From: Lentilactobacillus kosonis
GTDB taxonomy: Bacteria > Bacillota > Bacilli > Lactobacillales > Lactobacillaceae
Assembly (NCBI RefSeq): GCF_003864335.1
Contig: NZ_BEXA01000003.1
Span: 124,001-188,000, forward strand
DNA length: 64,000 nt
Direction: 5' to 3'
Below are positions 21,413 to 31,799 of this stretch, piece after piece. The number at the start of each line of letters is the position of its first letter. The stretch's first letter is position 1. The notes below the pieces were generated by a model, which was not told the DNA's origin, searched no databases, and was given only the letters and a program-made list of their open reading frames with translations. Position numbers and translations under genes: made by a program.

Positions 21413-22053
21413 TTAAGCAGCCAATTTCTTTTCCAAGTGACGCATGTAATAGCTCAATGGCAAAGTAATTATCAAGTACAACAATCCAACACACATATAA
21501 GCATTCATACTTTGAAGTGAGTCGGAAGCAATTACATTTCCTTGATACATCAAATCAAAACCAGCCACGAAAGCTAATACTGATGAATTCTTGATCAAGT
21601 TAATAAATTGGTTTCCCAATGGGGGAATAACAACCTTAAATGCTTGTGGCAACACTATGTAACGCATTGCTTGCCAGAAAGTTAAACCATTTGATCTTGC
21701 CCCTTCCATTTGGCCAGGATCACTGATTGAATCCCCGATCGTACAGTTTCAGCAATAAATGCTGAAGAATATAGTGTCAAACCAATTGTCCCAGCAGCGA
21801 AACCACTAATTTTAACAATATACATCGGAATAACCACGTAAAAGAACATGGTAATAACCAATAATGGAATATTTCTAAACAACTCGATGTACGCCTTAGC
21901 AATAACATGAACCGTTTTGTTAGGAACCACTTCTAAGATGGCAAAACCGGAACCAATAATTACCGCAAAGAATAGGGCGATGATACTACATAAGATAGTT
22001 TGCCAAAATCCTTGAAAGAGCAGTCCACCATAATTTTGAAAGATACTTATCAT
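21413..22053 (-). CDS. Amino-acid ABC transporter permease (first permease, one frameshift)
   Basis: Permease of the same HisM/GlnP family. N-terminus 'FQNYGGLLFQGFWQTILCSIIALFF' and EAA loop 'GARSNGLTFWQAMRYIVLPQAFKVVIPPL' lie in two frames. One base is missing near 21720 (between 'SGIQSV' and 'PGQMEGARSNG'). The corrected length is 213 residues. Its ATG overlaps the binding-protein stop (ATGA). Confidence 0.9.
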
Positions 22054-22879
22054 TGTCTGTATGCCCCCTTCAAGTCGAATCCTTTAACATTCCCAAACCA
22101 CTTATTAATCAAACGATTATACTCGCCTGATTTTTCAACTTTGGTTAAGGCAGCATTAATAGCATTTTTGAACTTAGCTTGGCCCTTATCAACAGCAACC
22201 CCATAAGGTTCATTAGTGAATGTGCCACCAACTACTGAATAACCAGGGTTTCAACAGACATCCCGTAAAGAATACCATTATCAGTCGTCAATGCTTGACC
22301 CTGACCAGATTTCAATGCTGTTAATGCCTGTGAATAATCAGTTAATTGTAGAACCTTTGCTTTTGGAGCATATTTGCCAATGTTTTGAACAGAGTTAGAA
22401 CCAACAACCCCAAGAACCACGTCGCCACGCTTATTAAGATCACTCACATTTTTAATGGGGCTACCATCTTTTACTAAGATGGCTTGACCTGCATCAAAAT
22501 ATGAACGGCTAAAATCAACTTGCTTAGCCCGCTCTGGGGTAATGGTCATCGTGGCCATAATGGCGTCAATATTGCCATTTCTCAACAAAGGCATCCGAGT
22601 TTGACTAGTAACTTGCAAGAACCTTGCCTTACCATTCTTACCCAAAATTTGTTTAGTCATTGCTTTGGCAAGGTCAATTTCAAACCCTTTAATTTGGTTA
22701 TCCTTAACATCCATCAAACCAAATAATTTAGTATCGGCTTTAACACCCCAAGTAATGGTATTAGAAGCCTTGTCCTCAGTGAGGACATCTTTTTTAGCGC
22801 TCGAACCACATGCACTTAAACTAATGATGGTTATTAAAAGTGCAAATAAAAGTCCAAGCTTCCTGTAGACTTTCTTCAT
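22050..22879 (-). CDS. Amino-acid-binding lipoprotein of the glutamine-type ABC importer (one frameshift)
   Basis: Extracytoplasmic binding protein of SBP family 3 (glutamine/polar amino acids). The lipobox is 'ISLSACGSS'. 'LMDVKDNQIKGFEIDLAKAM' and 'NIDAIMATMTITPERAKQVDFSRSYF' are family hallmarks. One A is missing near 22247: restored, 'SVEN' continues as 'PGYSVVGGTFTNEPYGVAV' to a TGA overlapping the next ATG. The corrected length is 276 residues. The neighbours glnQ and two permeases complete the importer. Confidence 0.92.
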
Positions 22880-22908
22880 AGTGCATCATCCCTCCAACGA
22901 ACACAATT

Positions 22909-23648
22909 TTAGTGCGTAATGATTTTACCTAAGAATTGACGAGCTCGTTCATTTGAAGGTTCGCCATTAAAGAATGTATCACTACTATCGTCTTCAAGAA
23001 TTTGACCGTCAGCCATGAAGATAACTCGGTCAGCTACTTCACGAGCAAAGCCCATTTCATGAGTAACTACTAACATTGTCATCTTTGAATCTCTAGCGAT
23101 ATCTTTCATAACATTCAAAACATCGTCAATCATTTCAGGATCAAGTGCTGAAGTTGGTTCATCAAACAATAAACACTTTGGCTTCATTGCTAGTGAACGA
23201 GCAATTGCAATTCGTTGTTGTTGACCACCTGAAAGCTGGGCTGGATATTTTTCAGCTTGATCAGCTAATCCAACTCGGTCAAGTAGTTCCATTGCAAACT
23301 TCTTGTTTTCCGCTTCGTCCCGCTTTAACACGATTCGAGGAGCCAACATAATATTTTCCAAAATTGTCTTGTTAGCATACAAATTAAAGTGTTGGAATAC
23401 CATTCCAACATTTTTTCTAATCCGGTTAATATCGGTTTTGTTGTTTGCAAGTCTTGGCCATTTACGATCAATCGGCCATCTTGAACCGGTTCCAAACCAT
23501 TAACTGTCCGAATCAATGTAGATTTACCTGAACCTGAAGGTCCAATCAAAACTACTGTTTCGCCATCTTCAATCTTAAGATTGATATCTTTCAATGCATG
23601 AAAATCACCATAGTATTTTTGTACATCGTCAAACTCGATCATTGCCAT
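22909..23648 (-). CDS. glnQ: Amino-acid ABC transporter ATPase, GlnQ type (one frameshift)
   Basis: ATPase and first gene of the importer. Walker A '[18 protein letters not shown]', signature '[16 protein letters not shown]' and Walker B '[15 protein letters not shown]' are present. One A is missing near 23443; restored, '[24 protein letters not shown]' reads through. The corrected length is 246 residues. Of three in-frame ATGs, the one at 23648 has GGAGG at the best spacing (7 nt); the first lies too close to it. Confidence 0.92.
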
Positions 23649-23958
23649 ACCCATTCCTCCAAGTAAAAAGATAACTCTTAGAATTATCTCAGAATTATTA
23701 CTAAATCAATCATAGGTTAAAAATGTTTCTATGTAAAATAACCTAACTTTAAAAATAAAGATTGCTAATCATCAGCCCTAGATAAGCTCTGAAACAATGC
23801 CGAATAATTATCCGATTAATTATAGTAGTAATTAACATTTTACCCGATAATCAATGGAATTGTACAATTTTTTTATAATTTCGATGGCAAAATAAAAAGA
23901 TTAGTTCTTTAAAAGCCAAGAACTAACCTTATTTTAAACCGGTTTCAGTCGGATTTAA
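23649..23958. other. Non-coding region upstream of glnQ
   Basis: About 310 AT-rich bases without a credible ORF. A minus-strand TTGATT (around 23713) spaced 17 nt from TAATTC could drive glnQ, but the -10 match is poor. The terminator of the next gene lies at its right end. No riboswitch motif recognised. Confidence 0.4.
23892..23928 (-). terminator. Terminator of the surface-protein unit
   Basis: TTAGTTCTT paired with AAGAACTAA; minus-strand tail TCTTTTTATT. Confidence 0.75.
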
Positions 23959-24762
23959 TTATTGCTTACTATACGCAACTTTAATGGCAATCTCATAATC
24001 TTTTTGATGTTCCATCAAAGCTGAACGGCCAAATTCCTTGTATGGACCACCCACAATGGTTACGGATGCTAAGAAAAACTTAACCTGTTCCTTATCAATT
24101 GATTTTATCGATTGAAGACCAATTCGAGAAACTTCACCAACTGGTAATCGTTCAGCCTTATTCAAACCTGCATAGACAACATAACGATTATCGATTCGTT
24201 CCATATCGAAGTAAGGTAGTAAGACACCCTTACCAATTGCAAATACTGGCTTGTCATTAGTAGATTTGAGGATTTCTGCTAGTTGGCGATCAGAATTACC
24301 ACCGTAGTCTTCTCGAAGTAATCCTTGGGCTTTCAAAATACCAACGACCTGCTTTATATTTTCTTCTTGCATTGGGGTACAAGTTACCTTAGCTGGGATC
24401 ACATGCCGATCATCAAACATCCCATTAGCTGGAATGTTATTAGTAACTACCGAGCCACCCATTCCTGAATTAGCTTGAGTTATCTTTGGCTTATTAGAAA
24501 TATGCAACGCCTTAGCAATTTTTGGCGTTAAATCAAATTTAGGTTGGCGCTTGGTAAAGTAATAAAACAAATTACAAATCGCAAAATACAACAAGACGAT
24601 TGCTACCAACATAAACAAGATTCCCCGGGAAAGATATCCATTAGCTAAGAATCTTGAGGCAATATAAAACAGATAAAAGTCACCTAATATACCCAAGACC
24701 GTATAAATACGGCTCTTTAAGGTAGGACTAATATTAAAATACCCCAGATAGTGATTAACCAT
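23959..24762 (-). CDS. Two-TM membrane protein with large soluble C-terminal domain, function unknown
   Basis: About 268 residues. Two TM helices lie at roughly residues 20-40 and 50-70 ('IYTVLGILGDFYLFYIASRFL', 'GILFMLVAIVLLYFAICNLFYYF'), followed by about 190 cytosolic-looking residues with no motif I recognise. Lactobacillus-type uncharacterised family. The upstream gene for a Ser/Thr-rich exported protein ends only about 10 nt away, so the two are coupled. Start is uncertain: ATG 24762 or TTG 24768, neither with a clear ribosome site. Confidence 0.7.
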   Translation of the reverse strand: MVNHYLGYFNISPTLKSRIYTVLGILGDFYLFYIASRFLANGYLSRGILFMLVAIVLLYFAICNLFYYFTKRQPKFDLTPKIAKALHISNKPKITQANSGMGGSVVTNNIPANGMFDDRHVIPAKVTCTPMQEENIKQVVGILKAQGLLREDYGGNSDRQLAEILKSTNDKPVFAIGKGVLLPYFDMERIDNRYVVYAGLNKAERLPVGEVSRIGLQSIKSIDKEQVKFFLASVTIVGGPYKEFGRSALMEHQKDYEIAIKVAYSKQ

Positions 24763-24771
24763 ATCCAAAAA

Positions 24772-25421
24772 CTAAACATTAGTCTTCACCCCTTGAGTTG
24801 TTACTTTATCATTTGTCGTTTGGGAGTTGTTATCATTAGTTGTAGTTCCTTGTTGGGTACTAGGATTAGCTGAACGTTCAGTCCCTGTCGTTCCAGTAGT
24901 CCCCGTGGTCCCATCAGTTTGGTCATCGCCTTCTGTAGGCGTAGTAGTGGTGGTTCCAGTAGTGGATTTTTACCACTATTAGTCGTCGTCCCAGACTTGT
25001 TAGTACTATTGCTGCTCTTAGACTTCGTTGTGTTATTAGTATTCGTTTTCTTTTTACTAGTACTGGTAGTAGGTTCGCTACTATCTTCAGTAGTTTGGGA
25101 TTCAGAATTTTTATTTGTTGCAGTGCTATCATCACTACTGCTATCTTTATCCTGACTAGACTCATCCTTCTTATCGCTGGATGAATCCTTGTCAGTCGAT
25201 GACTTATCAGCATCGTCGTCACTAGAACTATCCTTGTTAGTCTTAGTCGTTGATCCGTAAATCTTATTAGACAAACTTGATTGGCTCGCGGTTTGAGTTT
25301 GGGATGGCGTCCCTTCGTTTGTAGCAGTCACCTTGTTCACCACTACATTGGTCGCACCAAGCGCTAGCGAGATCGACAAAATTGCAAATGGCGTCAGTAA
25401 TGGTGGAATTCGATTGTCCAT
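24772..25421 (-). CDS. Ser/Thr/Asp-rich exported or membrane-anchored protein (one frameshift)
   Basis: N-terminal hydrophobic segment 'LLTPFAILSISLALGATNVVV' (anchor or signal), then a long low-complexity region rich in S, T, D, K, N with repeats such as 'DKDSSSD'. One A is missing near 24977. Past it, the frame used by the nominal stop at 24801 becomes Pro/Leu/Arg-rich, but the +1 frame keeps the composition ('TTGTTTTTPTEGDDQTDG') to a TAG at 24772-24774. I take that as the true end (216 residues). Such regions act as wall-spanning, often glycosylated stalks. Function unknown. Confidence 0.7.
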
Positions 25422-25493
25422 GGATACACTTCCTTACTCAAATTATTAAACCAGATTATGACATAAATATATGTTATTCAGATAAAGTTTTCA

Positions 25494-25934
25494 TTAATTA
25501 TTCTTTAAATTAGCACATTCATTACATAATCCATAAATTTGGAAGTAGTGTCCAGTAATCTCAACTCCGGGCAATTGTTCTAATACTTCTGCGCTTAATG
25601 GGCATTCTTTTAGTTCAGTTACTTTACCACATTCATTACAAATAAAGTGATGGTGGTGCTCATTCTTGAAATCACACTGAAATTTGACACATTGACACTG
25701 TCCTTGAACTTGTCGTTCAACAATTCCAATTTCCTCAAATTCAGAGATATTACGATAAATTGTATTATGGCTCATCTTAGGAAATGAGCGCCGCATAAAT
25801 TCATCAACTGCCGTTACTTCAACGTATTTGTGATTGGCGATGTCTGCCAAATATTCAATCATGGCCATTCGTTGTTTTGTGATTTTATAGTTATTACTCT
25901 TTAATGCTTTAGTGGCTTCTTCGACTGCAATCAT
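25494..25934 (-). CDS. Fur-family metal- or peroxide-responsive repressor
   Basis: A 146-residue Fur/PerR/Zur-type regulator. An N-terminal winged helix ('YKITKQRMAMIEYLADIANHKYVEVTAVDEFM', 'NTIYRNISEFEEIGIVER') is followed by a metal-binding domain: histidine run 'EHHHHFICNECGKV' and a second CxxC 'GLCNEC', the structural zinc site. The regulatory-site residues do not let me choose between Fur, PerR and Zur. Monocistronic. Two copies of AATGTAAC lie upstream (25953-25960 and 25976-25983). Confidence 0.88.
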   Translation of the reverse strand: MIAVEEATKALKSNNYKITKQRMAMIEYLADIANHKYVEVTAVDEFMRRSFPKMSHNTIYRNISEFEEIGIVERQVQGQCQCVKFQCDFKNEHHHHFICNECGKVTELKECPLSAEVLEQLPGVEITGHYFQIYGLCNECANLKNN

Positions 25935-25952
25935 TTGTAATTACCTCCGTTA

Positions 25953-25983
25953 AATGTAACGATTACTATTTCACTAATGTAAC
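25953..25983. repeat. Paired AATGTAAC direct repeats upstream of the fur-family gene
   Basis: The 8-mer AATGTAAC occurs twice, 23 bp apart start to start, about two helical turns, overlapping the expected promoter zone. It could be an autoregulatory site. It does not match the Per-box or Zur-box well. Confidence 0.35.
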
Positions 25984-26041
25984 ACAAAAAACTAACCTTA
26001 CAAACCAATGTAGCCTTCAGTTAACAAATCTAGCCAAACAA

Positions 26042-26071
26042 AAAGTTTAGCAAATAATTTGCTAAACTTTC
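26042..26071 (-). terminator. Terminator of the antiporter-Nudix-kinase operon
   Basis: AAAGTTTAGCAAAT...ATTTGCTAAACTTT, with T-rich minus-strand tail after the last gene. Confidence 0.8.
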
Positions 26072-26080
26072 AAATTACTA

Positions 26081-26637
26081 CTATCTATATTCTTCAACAA
26101 TCTCGTCAACTAAGTGCTTAGTCCGTTCCCAATTATTGTTATTAATAACATGGGCTTTTCCTTTTAATTCATCAGGCAAACTCAAATCTCGTAAGTATTC
26201 ATCACTTTTAATTCGATTAGCTAAGATGCTAGTATCGTCACCACGAGCTTTCATACGTTGTAATAGTGTCCCTGAATCATCGACCTTTAAGAAAATAATC
26301 ACTGCCTTGTCACCTAATTCCCGCTGATACGTAATTGCCCCAGCAGTATCAAGCACAATAGTGATTAAATCTGATTTTTGCCATGCTTGCTCCAAGCCTT
26401 CAAAGGATGATCCATACCGATTACCCGCATAAGATACTGACTCCAAGTAATGGTTATTACCGAAGGAAGCCTCTGTTTCAAAATAGTAATCAACCCCATT
26501 TTCTTCATGGATCCGAGGCTGACGAGTTGTATGTGTAATTACTTGGGTCATATTAAATTGCTTTGTTAAGTAATTTCTAACAGTTGTCTTACCGCTTCCC
26601 GCGCGCCAGTGATCACAAATACGCGTTGTTTACTCAT
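26081..26637 (-). CDS. Guanylate-kinase-like P-loop kinase (one frameshift)
   Basis: The N-terminus lies in another frame: ATG at 26637, 'KQRVFVITGARGSGKTTVRNYL', a P-loop recovered by adding one G to the GGG run near 26602. It continues into 'HTTRQPRIHEENGVDYYFE' (the TTR.PR.E..G.DY.F motif of guanylate kinases) and 'VLDTAGAITYQRELGDKAVIIFLKV'. Length 185 residues, close to guanylate kinase. A divergent paralogue of Gmk is more likely than the housekeeping enzyme. The start overlaps the Nudix stop by 8 nt. Confidence 0.8.
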
Positions 26638-27067
26638 TTTGTTGGCCAACTTTTTCTTTGGATTTAATATACTTATCTGCATCCGCTAATAACTCTCGCA
26701 AGTTATCGTACGTGAGTGTGTCATATGCTCGATCGAAAGTAAACCAACCAAATGAGTTGATTTCCTCTTCTTGACGGGTCACCTGCACGTTAGCTGGTAC
26801 CCGACTAACGTAAAAATTAACGATTTTATGGTTACCATTCTTCATATCATACTCAATCGATTGCTTAAAATTAGTATCAATTGTCGTCGTTAAATCTGTC
26901 TCTTCAAAGATTTCACGAACCGCCGTTTGCATTAAATCTTCGCCGGCCTCAACGTGACCCTTAGGAAAGCCCCAAAAATCGTCAACTGCACTTTGTAGCA
27001 ATAAATAGCAAACCATATTGTTTCGAATTTGATAAACAATAGCCCCACTATCGTTCTCAATAGCCAT
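26630..27067 (-). CDS. Nudix hydrolase, probable Ap4A-type
   Basis: 145 residues with a complete Nudix box 'GHVEAGEDLMQTAVREIFEETDL' (G-x5-E-x7-REU-x-EE). The surrounding sequence 'DFWGFPKGHVEAGE' resembles bis(5'-nucleosyl)-tetraphosphatases. It likely hydrolyses a nucleoside diphosphate-linked compound. Middle gene of a three-gene operon, 2 nt after the antiporter gene and overlapping the P-loop kinase gene. Confidence 0.85.
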   Translation of the reverse strand: MAIENDSGAIVYQIRNNMVCYLLLQSAVDDFWGFPKGHVEAGEDLMQTAVREIFEETDLTTTIDTNFKQSIEYDMKNGNHKIVNFYVSRVPANVQVTRQEEEINSFGWFTFDRAYDTLTYDNLRELLADADKYIKSKEKVGQQNE

Positions 27068-27069
27068 AA

Positions 27070-28236
27070 TTAATTACTCCCCTCATTTGAGTTATCTAAT
27101 TTAGCAATTGTCCGCTTCAAAAATAGCGGTGCAATAATCGTTGAGATAATAATAACAATAATAATTTCTGAGTACAATTCAGGCGCAATCAATTTTGCTG
27201 AAATTCCAATTTGCGCAATAATTAATGCCATTTCTCCCCGAGAAATCATCCCCGAGCCAACGACCATCGCACTCTGTGAACTCATTCCGGCAACTTTGGC
27301 TCCCAATGCACCGCCATACAGTTTGGTGATAATTGCCAATAATGTCATGACAATCAGAAAACCTAAATTCTCAATAACACCATCAAACTTCATATCCAGC
27401 CCAATGCTGACAAAGAAAATGGGAATAAAGAACGTGTAACCAACTGAACTTACTGAATTAGAAATTACTTCTTCATATTTGGTTTGTGAAACAGCAACTC
27501 CAGCAAAGAACGCTCCCACTACTGCACTTAAGCCAATGGCATCAGCGGTATAAGCCATCAAAAAACAAATCGATAGCGATACAATCGCAACTGATCGATA
27601 AATCGGCAGTCGTTCAGCTAGCCGTAAAATAAATGGTACTACCCACTTAACTAAAAAGACTACCGCCACAAAGAAGCAAATTTGCAATATTGTCGCTGTT
27701 GCTAGGTTAAGATCAGAATCTCCACCTACGCCAAAGACACTAACAAACACACTTAATAGGACAACCGCAATAATGTCATCAACCACTGCCGCCCCCAAAA
27801 TCGTTGCTCCTTCGGGAGTATCCAGTTTTTTTAATTCTCTAAGCACTTCAACACTAATAGAAACTGATGTAGCAGCAAAAATAACTCCCCAGAAAATGGA
27901 TCGTTCAAATCCTTGTCCCATAAATTGTCCATATATGTAAAATAGGACCATTGGCGCAATCACACCACACAGTGCCACTAAGATGGCGGGGCGGAAGTAT
28001 TTCTTCAGCAATTCCAAATCACTTTCAATTCCAGCAATAAACATCAAGATGATGACCCCTAGTTCCGAGCCAACATGCATCAAATGGTTATTAGTTAGGA
28101 TGCCTAAAATACCTGGGCCTAACAAGACACCGACTAGTAATTGACCGATCACAGCGGGCAATCCTACTCGTTGACTTAAGGCTGAAGCGAGTAAGGTCGC
28201 AATTAAAATTAACGCAATTTGTCCAACGTATTCCAT
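27070..28236 (-). CDS. Cation/H+ antiporter, CPA2 family
   Basis: A 388-residue, 11-13 TM protein of the NapA/KefB family. Key features are 'LPAVIGQLLVGVLLGPGILG', 'GAAVVDDIIAVVLLS' (the paired Asp-Asp of electrogenic antiporters) and 'VGSGMISRGEMALIIAQIG'. There is no C-terminal RCK domain. It likely exchanges Na+ or K+ for protons, relevant to acid or salt tolerance. First gene of the operon with Nudix and P-loop kinase genes. Confidence 0.88.
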   Translation of the reverse strand: MEYVGQIALILIATLLASALSQRVGLPAVIGQLLVGVLLGPGILGILTNNHLMHVGSELGVIILMFIAGIESDLELLKKYFRPAILVALCGVIAPMVLFYIYGQFMGQGFERSIFWGVIFAATSVSISVEVLRELKKLDTPEGATILGAAVVDDIIAVVLLSVFVSVFGVGGDSDLNLATATILQICFFVAVVFLVKWVVPFILRLAERLPIYRSVAIVSLSICFLMAYTADAIGLSAVVGAFFAGVAVSQTKYEEVISNSVSSVGYTFFIPIFFVSIGLDMKFDGVIENLGFLIVMTLLAIITKLYGGALGAKVAGMSSQSAMVVGSGMISRGEMALIIAQIGISAKLIAPELYSEIIIVIIISTIIAPLFLKRTIAKLDNSNEGSN

Positions 28237-28362
28237 AACTTCTCCGATCTAATTTCAATACTTAAATAAATAATATCATTTACAAAAAGTATCTGCCATC
28301 CCAACAGTATTCACTAGATAATGTATAATGACGGTAATTAATCTGTTACGGAGCTAATTATT

Positions 28363-30776
28363 TTGAAAATCAATCAATTCGCATATGTTCCTACCACTCA
28401 CGATCAAATTGTTAAAGAACTTGCCGATATTCGTTTTTTAACTCCTAAAACCAAAAAAGTCTTTGACCCGGTAATGCTATACCGGCAGTTCTTAATGAAA
28501 TTTATGCTTGAAAAGCAAGGTCATGCAACTCGTGAACGATTGTTAACAACGATTATGGCAACCCCTGAACAAAGTGTTGACGAATACACTAAAACCAATG
28601 CTACGATTACTCATCAGGCGTTCTATAACGTCGCTTTACAATTACTTCAATTCGAACTTGGAGTCGATTTCTCCGATTTAACTAACCCAATTCAAGTCAT
28701 GCGTGATTTCGGCTTACCTGTTAGTAAAGCAGCTGATCCCTTTAACCGTGAAGCTTTAGTTGATGCTTGGTATCTAATGCTAAATACCAGAACAAAATAT
28801 GGTCAAACCTTAATTGACTATTTAGCTGGCCAAGGATACTATGCTCAATTTGGAAGAGATTCCGGACTTAAAAAGCCCCTGTTCTTTAACGGAAAGGCCC
28901 AAGCGGTCTTCAATACTTCTAAACTCATTCGGGAAGTCGTTTACGTTGAAGCACCGATTGATTCAGATCATGATGGCAACCGCGATTTGGTTAAACTAGA
29001 AGTCATTCGACCAAACGAAACCAATAAAGGAATTAAAGTGCCCGTAGTATTCACTGCCAGCCCTTATGACCAAGGCACTAACGATGAGACTGCAGATAAG
29101 CTTACCCACAATGTTAGTAACGATCAGTTAACACATAAGGAACCAAATACGTTAACTAAAGATGATGTAACGGCTGCTGATCCTAACACTTCGTTGCCCC
29201 CAGAAACTAAACCTGAACAAATAACCGATACTGCTGAAGAGTCATTCACCAAGACGTGGACCTACACGCTAAATGACTATTTATTGGCCCGTGGTTTTGC
29301 TGTAGTATATTCTGCTGGCATCGGAACTAAAGACTCTGATGGTTATCGCACCACTGGAAGCATTGATGAAACGATTTCAACCACCGCTGTTATTGAGTGG
29401 TTAAGTCATCAACGAATTGCCTTCACCAATCGCACTGATAGCGTTGGCATCAAAGCTTGGTGGAGCAATGGTAACGTGGGTATGACTGGTAGATCATACC
29501 TTGGAACTTTAGCTAATGCAGCCATACTTTCAGGCGTTCCAGGTCTAAAACCGCGGTAGTCGAAGCTGGTATCTCTAACTGGTACGATTACTACCGCGAA
29601 AACGGTCTAGTAGTTGCTCCCGGTGGTTTTCAAGGCGAAGATGCTGATATTTTAGCAGAACTAACTTACTCTCGAAAGCAACGCGCTAGTGAATATCTTA
29701 AGACCAATGAATCTTGGGGACATCAACTAGCTGCTATTGAAAAAGCGGAAGACCGCAAAACCGGTGACTACAATCAGTTCTGGGATGCTAGAAACTACTT
29801 AAACTCAGATAAAGCAACCGCTGATGTTTTGTTAGTTCATGGTTTAAATGACTGGAATGTTAAGCCTTCTCATGCATATCACTTAAGAAACCTACTTAAA
29901 AATGATCACTTAACCCTTAAGACCATTCTTCACCAAGGACAACATGAATACCTAAATAATTTCCGATCAGTTGACTATTCCGATATGGTAAACCTGTGGC
30001 TAACTAACAAGTTATTCGAAATTAATAACGATGTAGACAATGTCTTACCAGATGTCTTAGTTCAAGATAACGTTAAAGAGCAAACTTGGCACCCCGTTTC
30101 TGATTGGGGATCATCTGAAACCAAGCAGTTCATCCTCAACGATGACTGGTTTACCAACATTAATAACAATAATGAATTTCATAATCAAATGGCTACTAAT
30201 CAATTCAAAGAATACAGTGCCGATACCGCAAAGTGGCGCTCACAACTTTATAAGCTAACAACTTCCACAGTTGATCAAAATACTATTAAATTAGTTAGCC
30301 AGCCTTTAAATGAAGACCTCACAATCAACGGTTCAATCCATCTATCAATTAACATGACTAGTGATCAAAATATTGGCATGTTAAGCGCAAAAATTGTTGA
30401 TTTTGGCGAAGCTAAACGACTAACTGCTACTCCAAACATCCTAGAGCCATTACAAATTAATCTAGGTTATAACTGGCGCAAAGATAATCTCCGTGAATTC
30501 GAATACGAAAAGAAAGCTTCACAGTACAAAAAGATTACTGATGGCCACATCAACATGCAAAATCGTCACAACAATTATCAAGTTGATGACGTTCAACCCG
30601 GAATCGCTTATCAAGTTGATTTCGATCTTGAACCAGAAATTTTCAAAGTTGCTAAAGGCCATCAAGTTGGTATCATCTTATTCTCTGCTGATCTTGATTT
30701 CACCATCCGCACCAATCAGGAAATCAACTACCAAGTCGATCTAAGTAAATCAACGATTACTATTCCAATTCAATAG
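28363..30776 (+). CDS. pepX: X-prolyl dipeptidyl aminopeptidase PepX (one frameshift)
   Basis: Cytoplasmic serine peptidase that releases X-Pro dipeptides from casein-derived peptides. The catalytic serine is in 'GMTGRSYLGT', Asp in 'VHGLNDWNV' and His in 'QGQHEYLNNF'. N-terminal helical domain, alpha/beta-hydrolase core, C-terminal jelly roll. One A is missing near 29552: 'GVPGLK' then continues as 'TAVVEAGISNWYDYYRENG'. The corrected length is 804 residues, family-typical. The start is TTG with GGAG upstream. The adjacent proline iminopeptidase is a functional companion. Confidence 0.95.
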
Positions 30777-30840
30777 AGGCTAAATTTTATGCCCGAAAAG
30801 TGGTATCATTTAACTTAAATTACAAAGGATAGGTGATAAC

Positions 30841-31752
30841 ATGCGTCAAGGAACAAAAATCATCACATTAGATAATGGCTACCATCTTTGGACTAATACT
30901 CAAGGTGAAGGCGACATTCATTTGCTTGCCCTTCATGGTGGCCCCGGTGGTAATCACGAATACTGGGAAGATGCCGCTAAACAACTTAAAAAGCAAGGGC
31001 TTAACGTTCAAGTTCACATGTATGATCAATTAGGTTCATGGTACTCTGATAGTCCTGACTTTTCAGATCCTAAAGTTAGTGAAGCAATTCTTAATTACGA
31101 CTACTTCTTAGACGAGGTTGAAGAAGTTCGCCAAAAGCTTGGCATTGATAAGTTCTACTTGATTGGCCAATCATGGGGTGGCGCTTTAGTGCAAATGTAC
31201 GCTGAAAAATACGGCGATCATTTGAAAGGTGCAATCGTTTCTTCAATGGTTGACAACATCACTGATTACACTGAACACTTAGCAGAAATTCGGGAAAAGA
31301 CATTTACTCCTGAACAACTTGCATTCATGAAGGAATGTGAAGCTAAAAATGATTACGATAATGAAGAATACCAAGCATTAGTTGATATTCTCAACAAGAA
31401 CTTCATTGACCGGAAACAACCTTCAACCCTTGATCACTTAATTAGTACCATGAATACCGATATTTACGGGGCCTTCCAAGGTGATAATGAATTTGTTATC
31501 ACTGGTAAATTAGGCGAATGGAACTTCACTGATAAACTCAAAAACATCAAGGTACCAACCCTAGTTACCTTTGGTGAACATGAATCAATGCCAGTTGCTA
31601 CTGGTAAACGTATGGCTGAAATGATTCCTCATGCCCAATTCGTTTCTACTCCAGAAGGTGGACACCACCACATGGTTGATAATCCGAATGTTTACTACGA
31701 TCACTTGGCAACATTCATTCGCGAAGTTGAAGCTGGAACATTTAAAGGTTAA
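30841..31752 (+). CDS. pepI: Proline iminopeptidase, alpha/beta hydrolase
   Basis: 303 residues with oxyanion motif 'HGGPGGNHEYW', nucleophile elbow 'GQSWGGAL', Asp region 'VTFGEHESMP' and catalytic His in 'GGHHHMVDNP'. It removes N-terminal proline from small peptides, complementing PepX immediately upstream. Ribosome site AAAGGATAGGTGATAAC. The frame is intact. Confidence 0.92.
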   Translation: MRQGTKIITLDNGYHLWTNTQGEGDIHLLALHGGPGGNHEYWEDAAKQLKKQGLNVQVHMYDQLGSWYSDSPDFSDPKVSEAILNYDYFLDEVEEVRQKLGIDKFYLIGQSWGGALVQMYAEKYGDHLKGAIVSSMVDNITDYTEHLAEIREKTFTPEQLAFMKECEAKNDYDNEEYQALVDILNKNFIDRKQPSTLDHLISTMNTDIYGAFQGDNEFVITGKLGEWNFTDKLKNIKVPTLVTFGEHESMPVATGKRMAEMIPHAQFVSTPEGGHHHMVDNPNVYYDHLATFIREVEAGTFKG

Positions 31753-31762
31753 TAATTTATAC

Positions 31763-31798
31763 AAAAAGCGATGGCTGAAAAATCAGTCATCGCTTTTA
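31763..31798. terminator. Bidirectional terminator after pepI
   Basis: AAAAGCGATGGCTGA...TCAGTCATCGCTTTT with A/T tracts on both sides; also ends the converging MFS gene. Confidence 0.88.
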
Positions 31799-31799
31799 T

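Noticed and set aside
24919-25155. Plus-strand Leu/Val-rich ORF
   Set aside because: It is the reverse of the Ser/Thr/Asp-rich repeats of the real minus-strand gene, a composition artefact.
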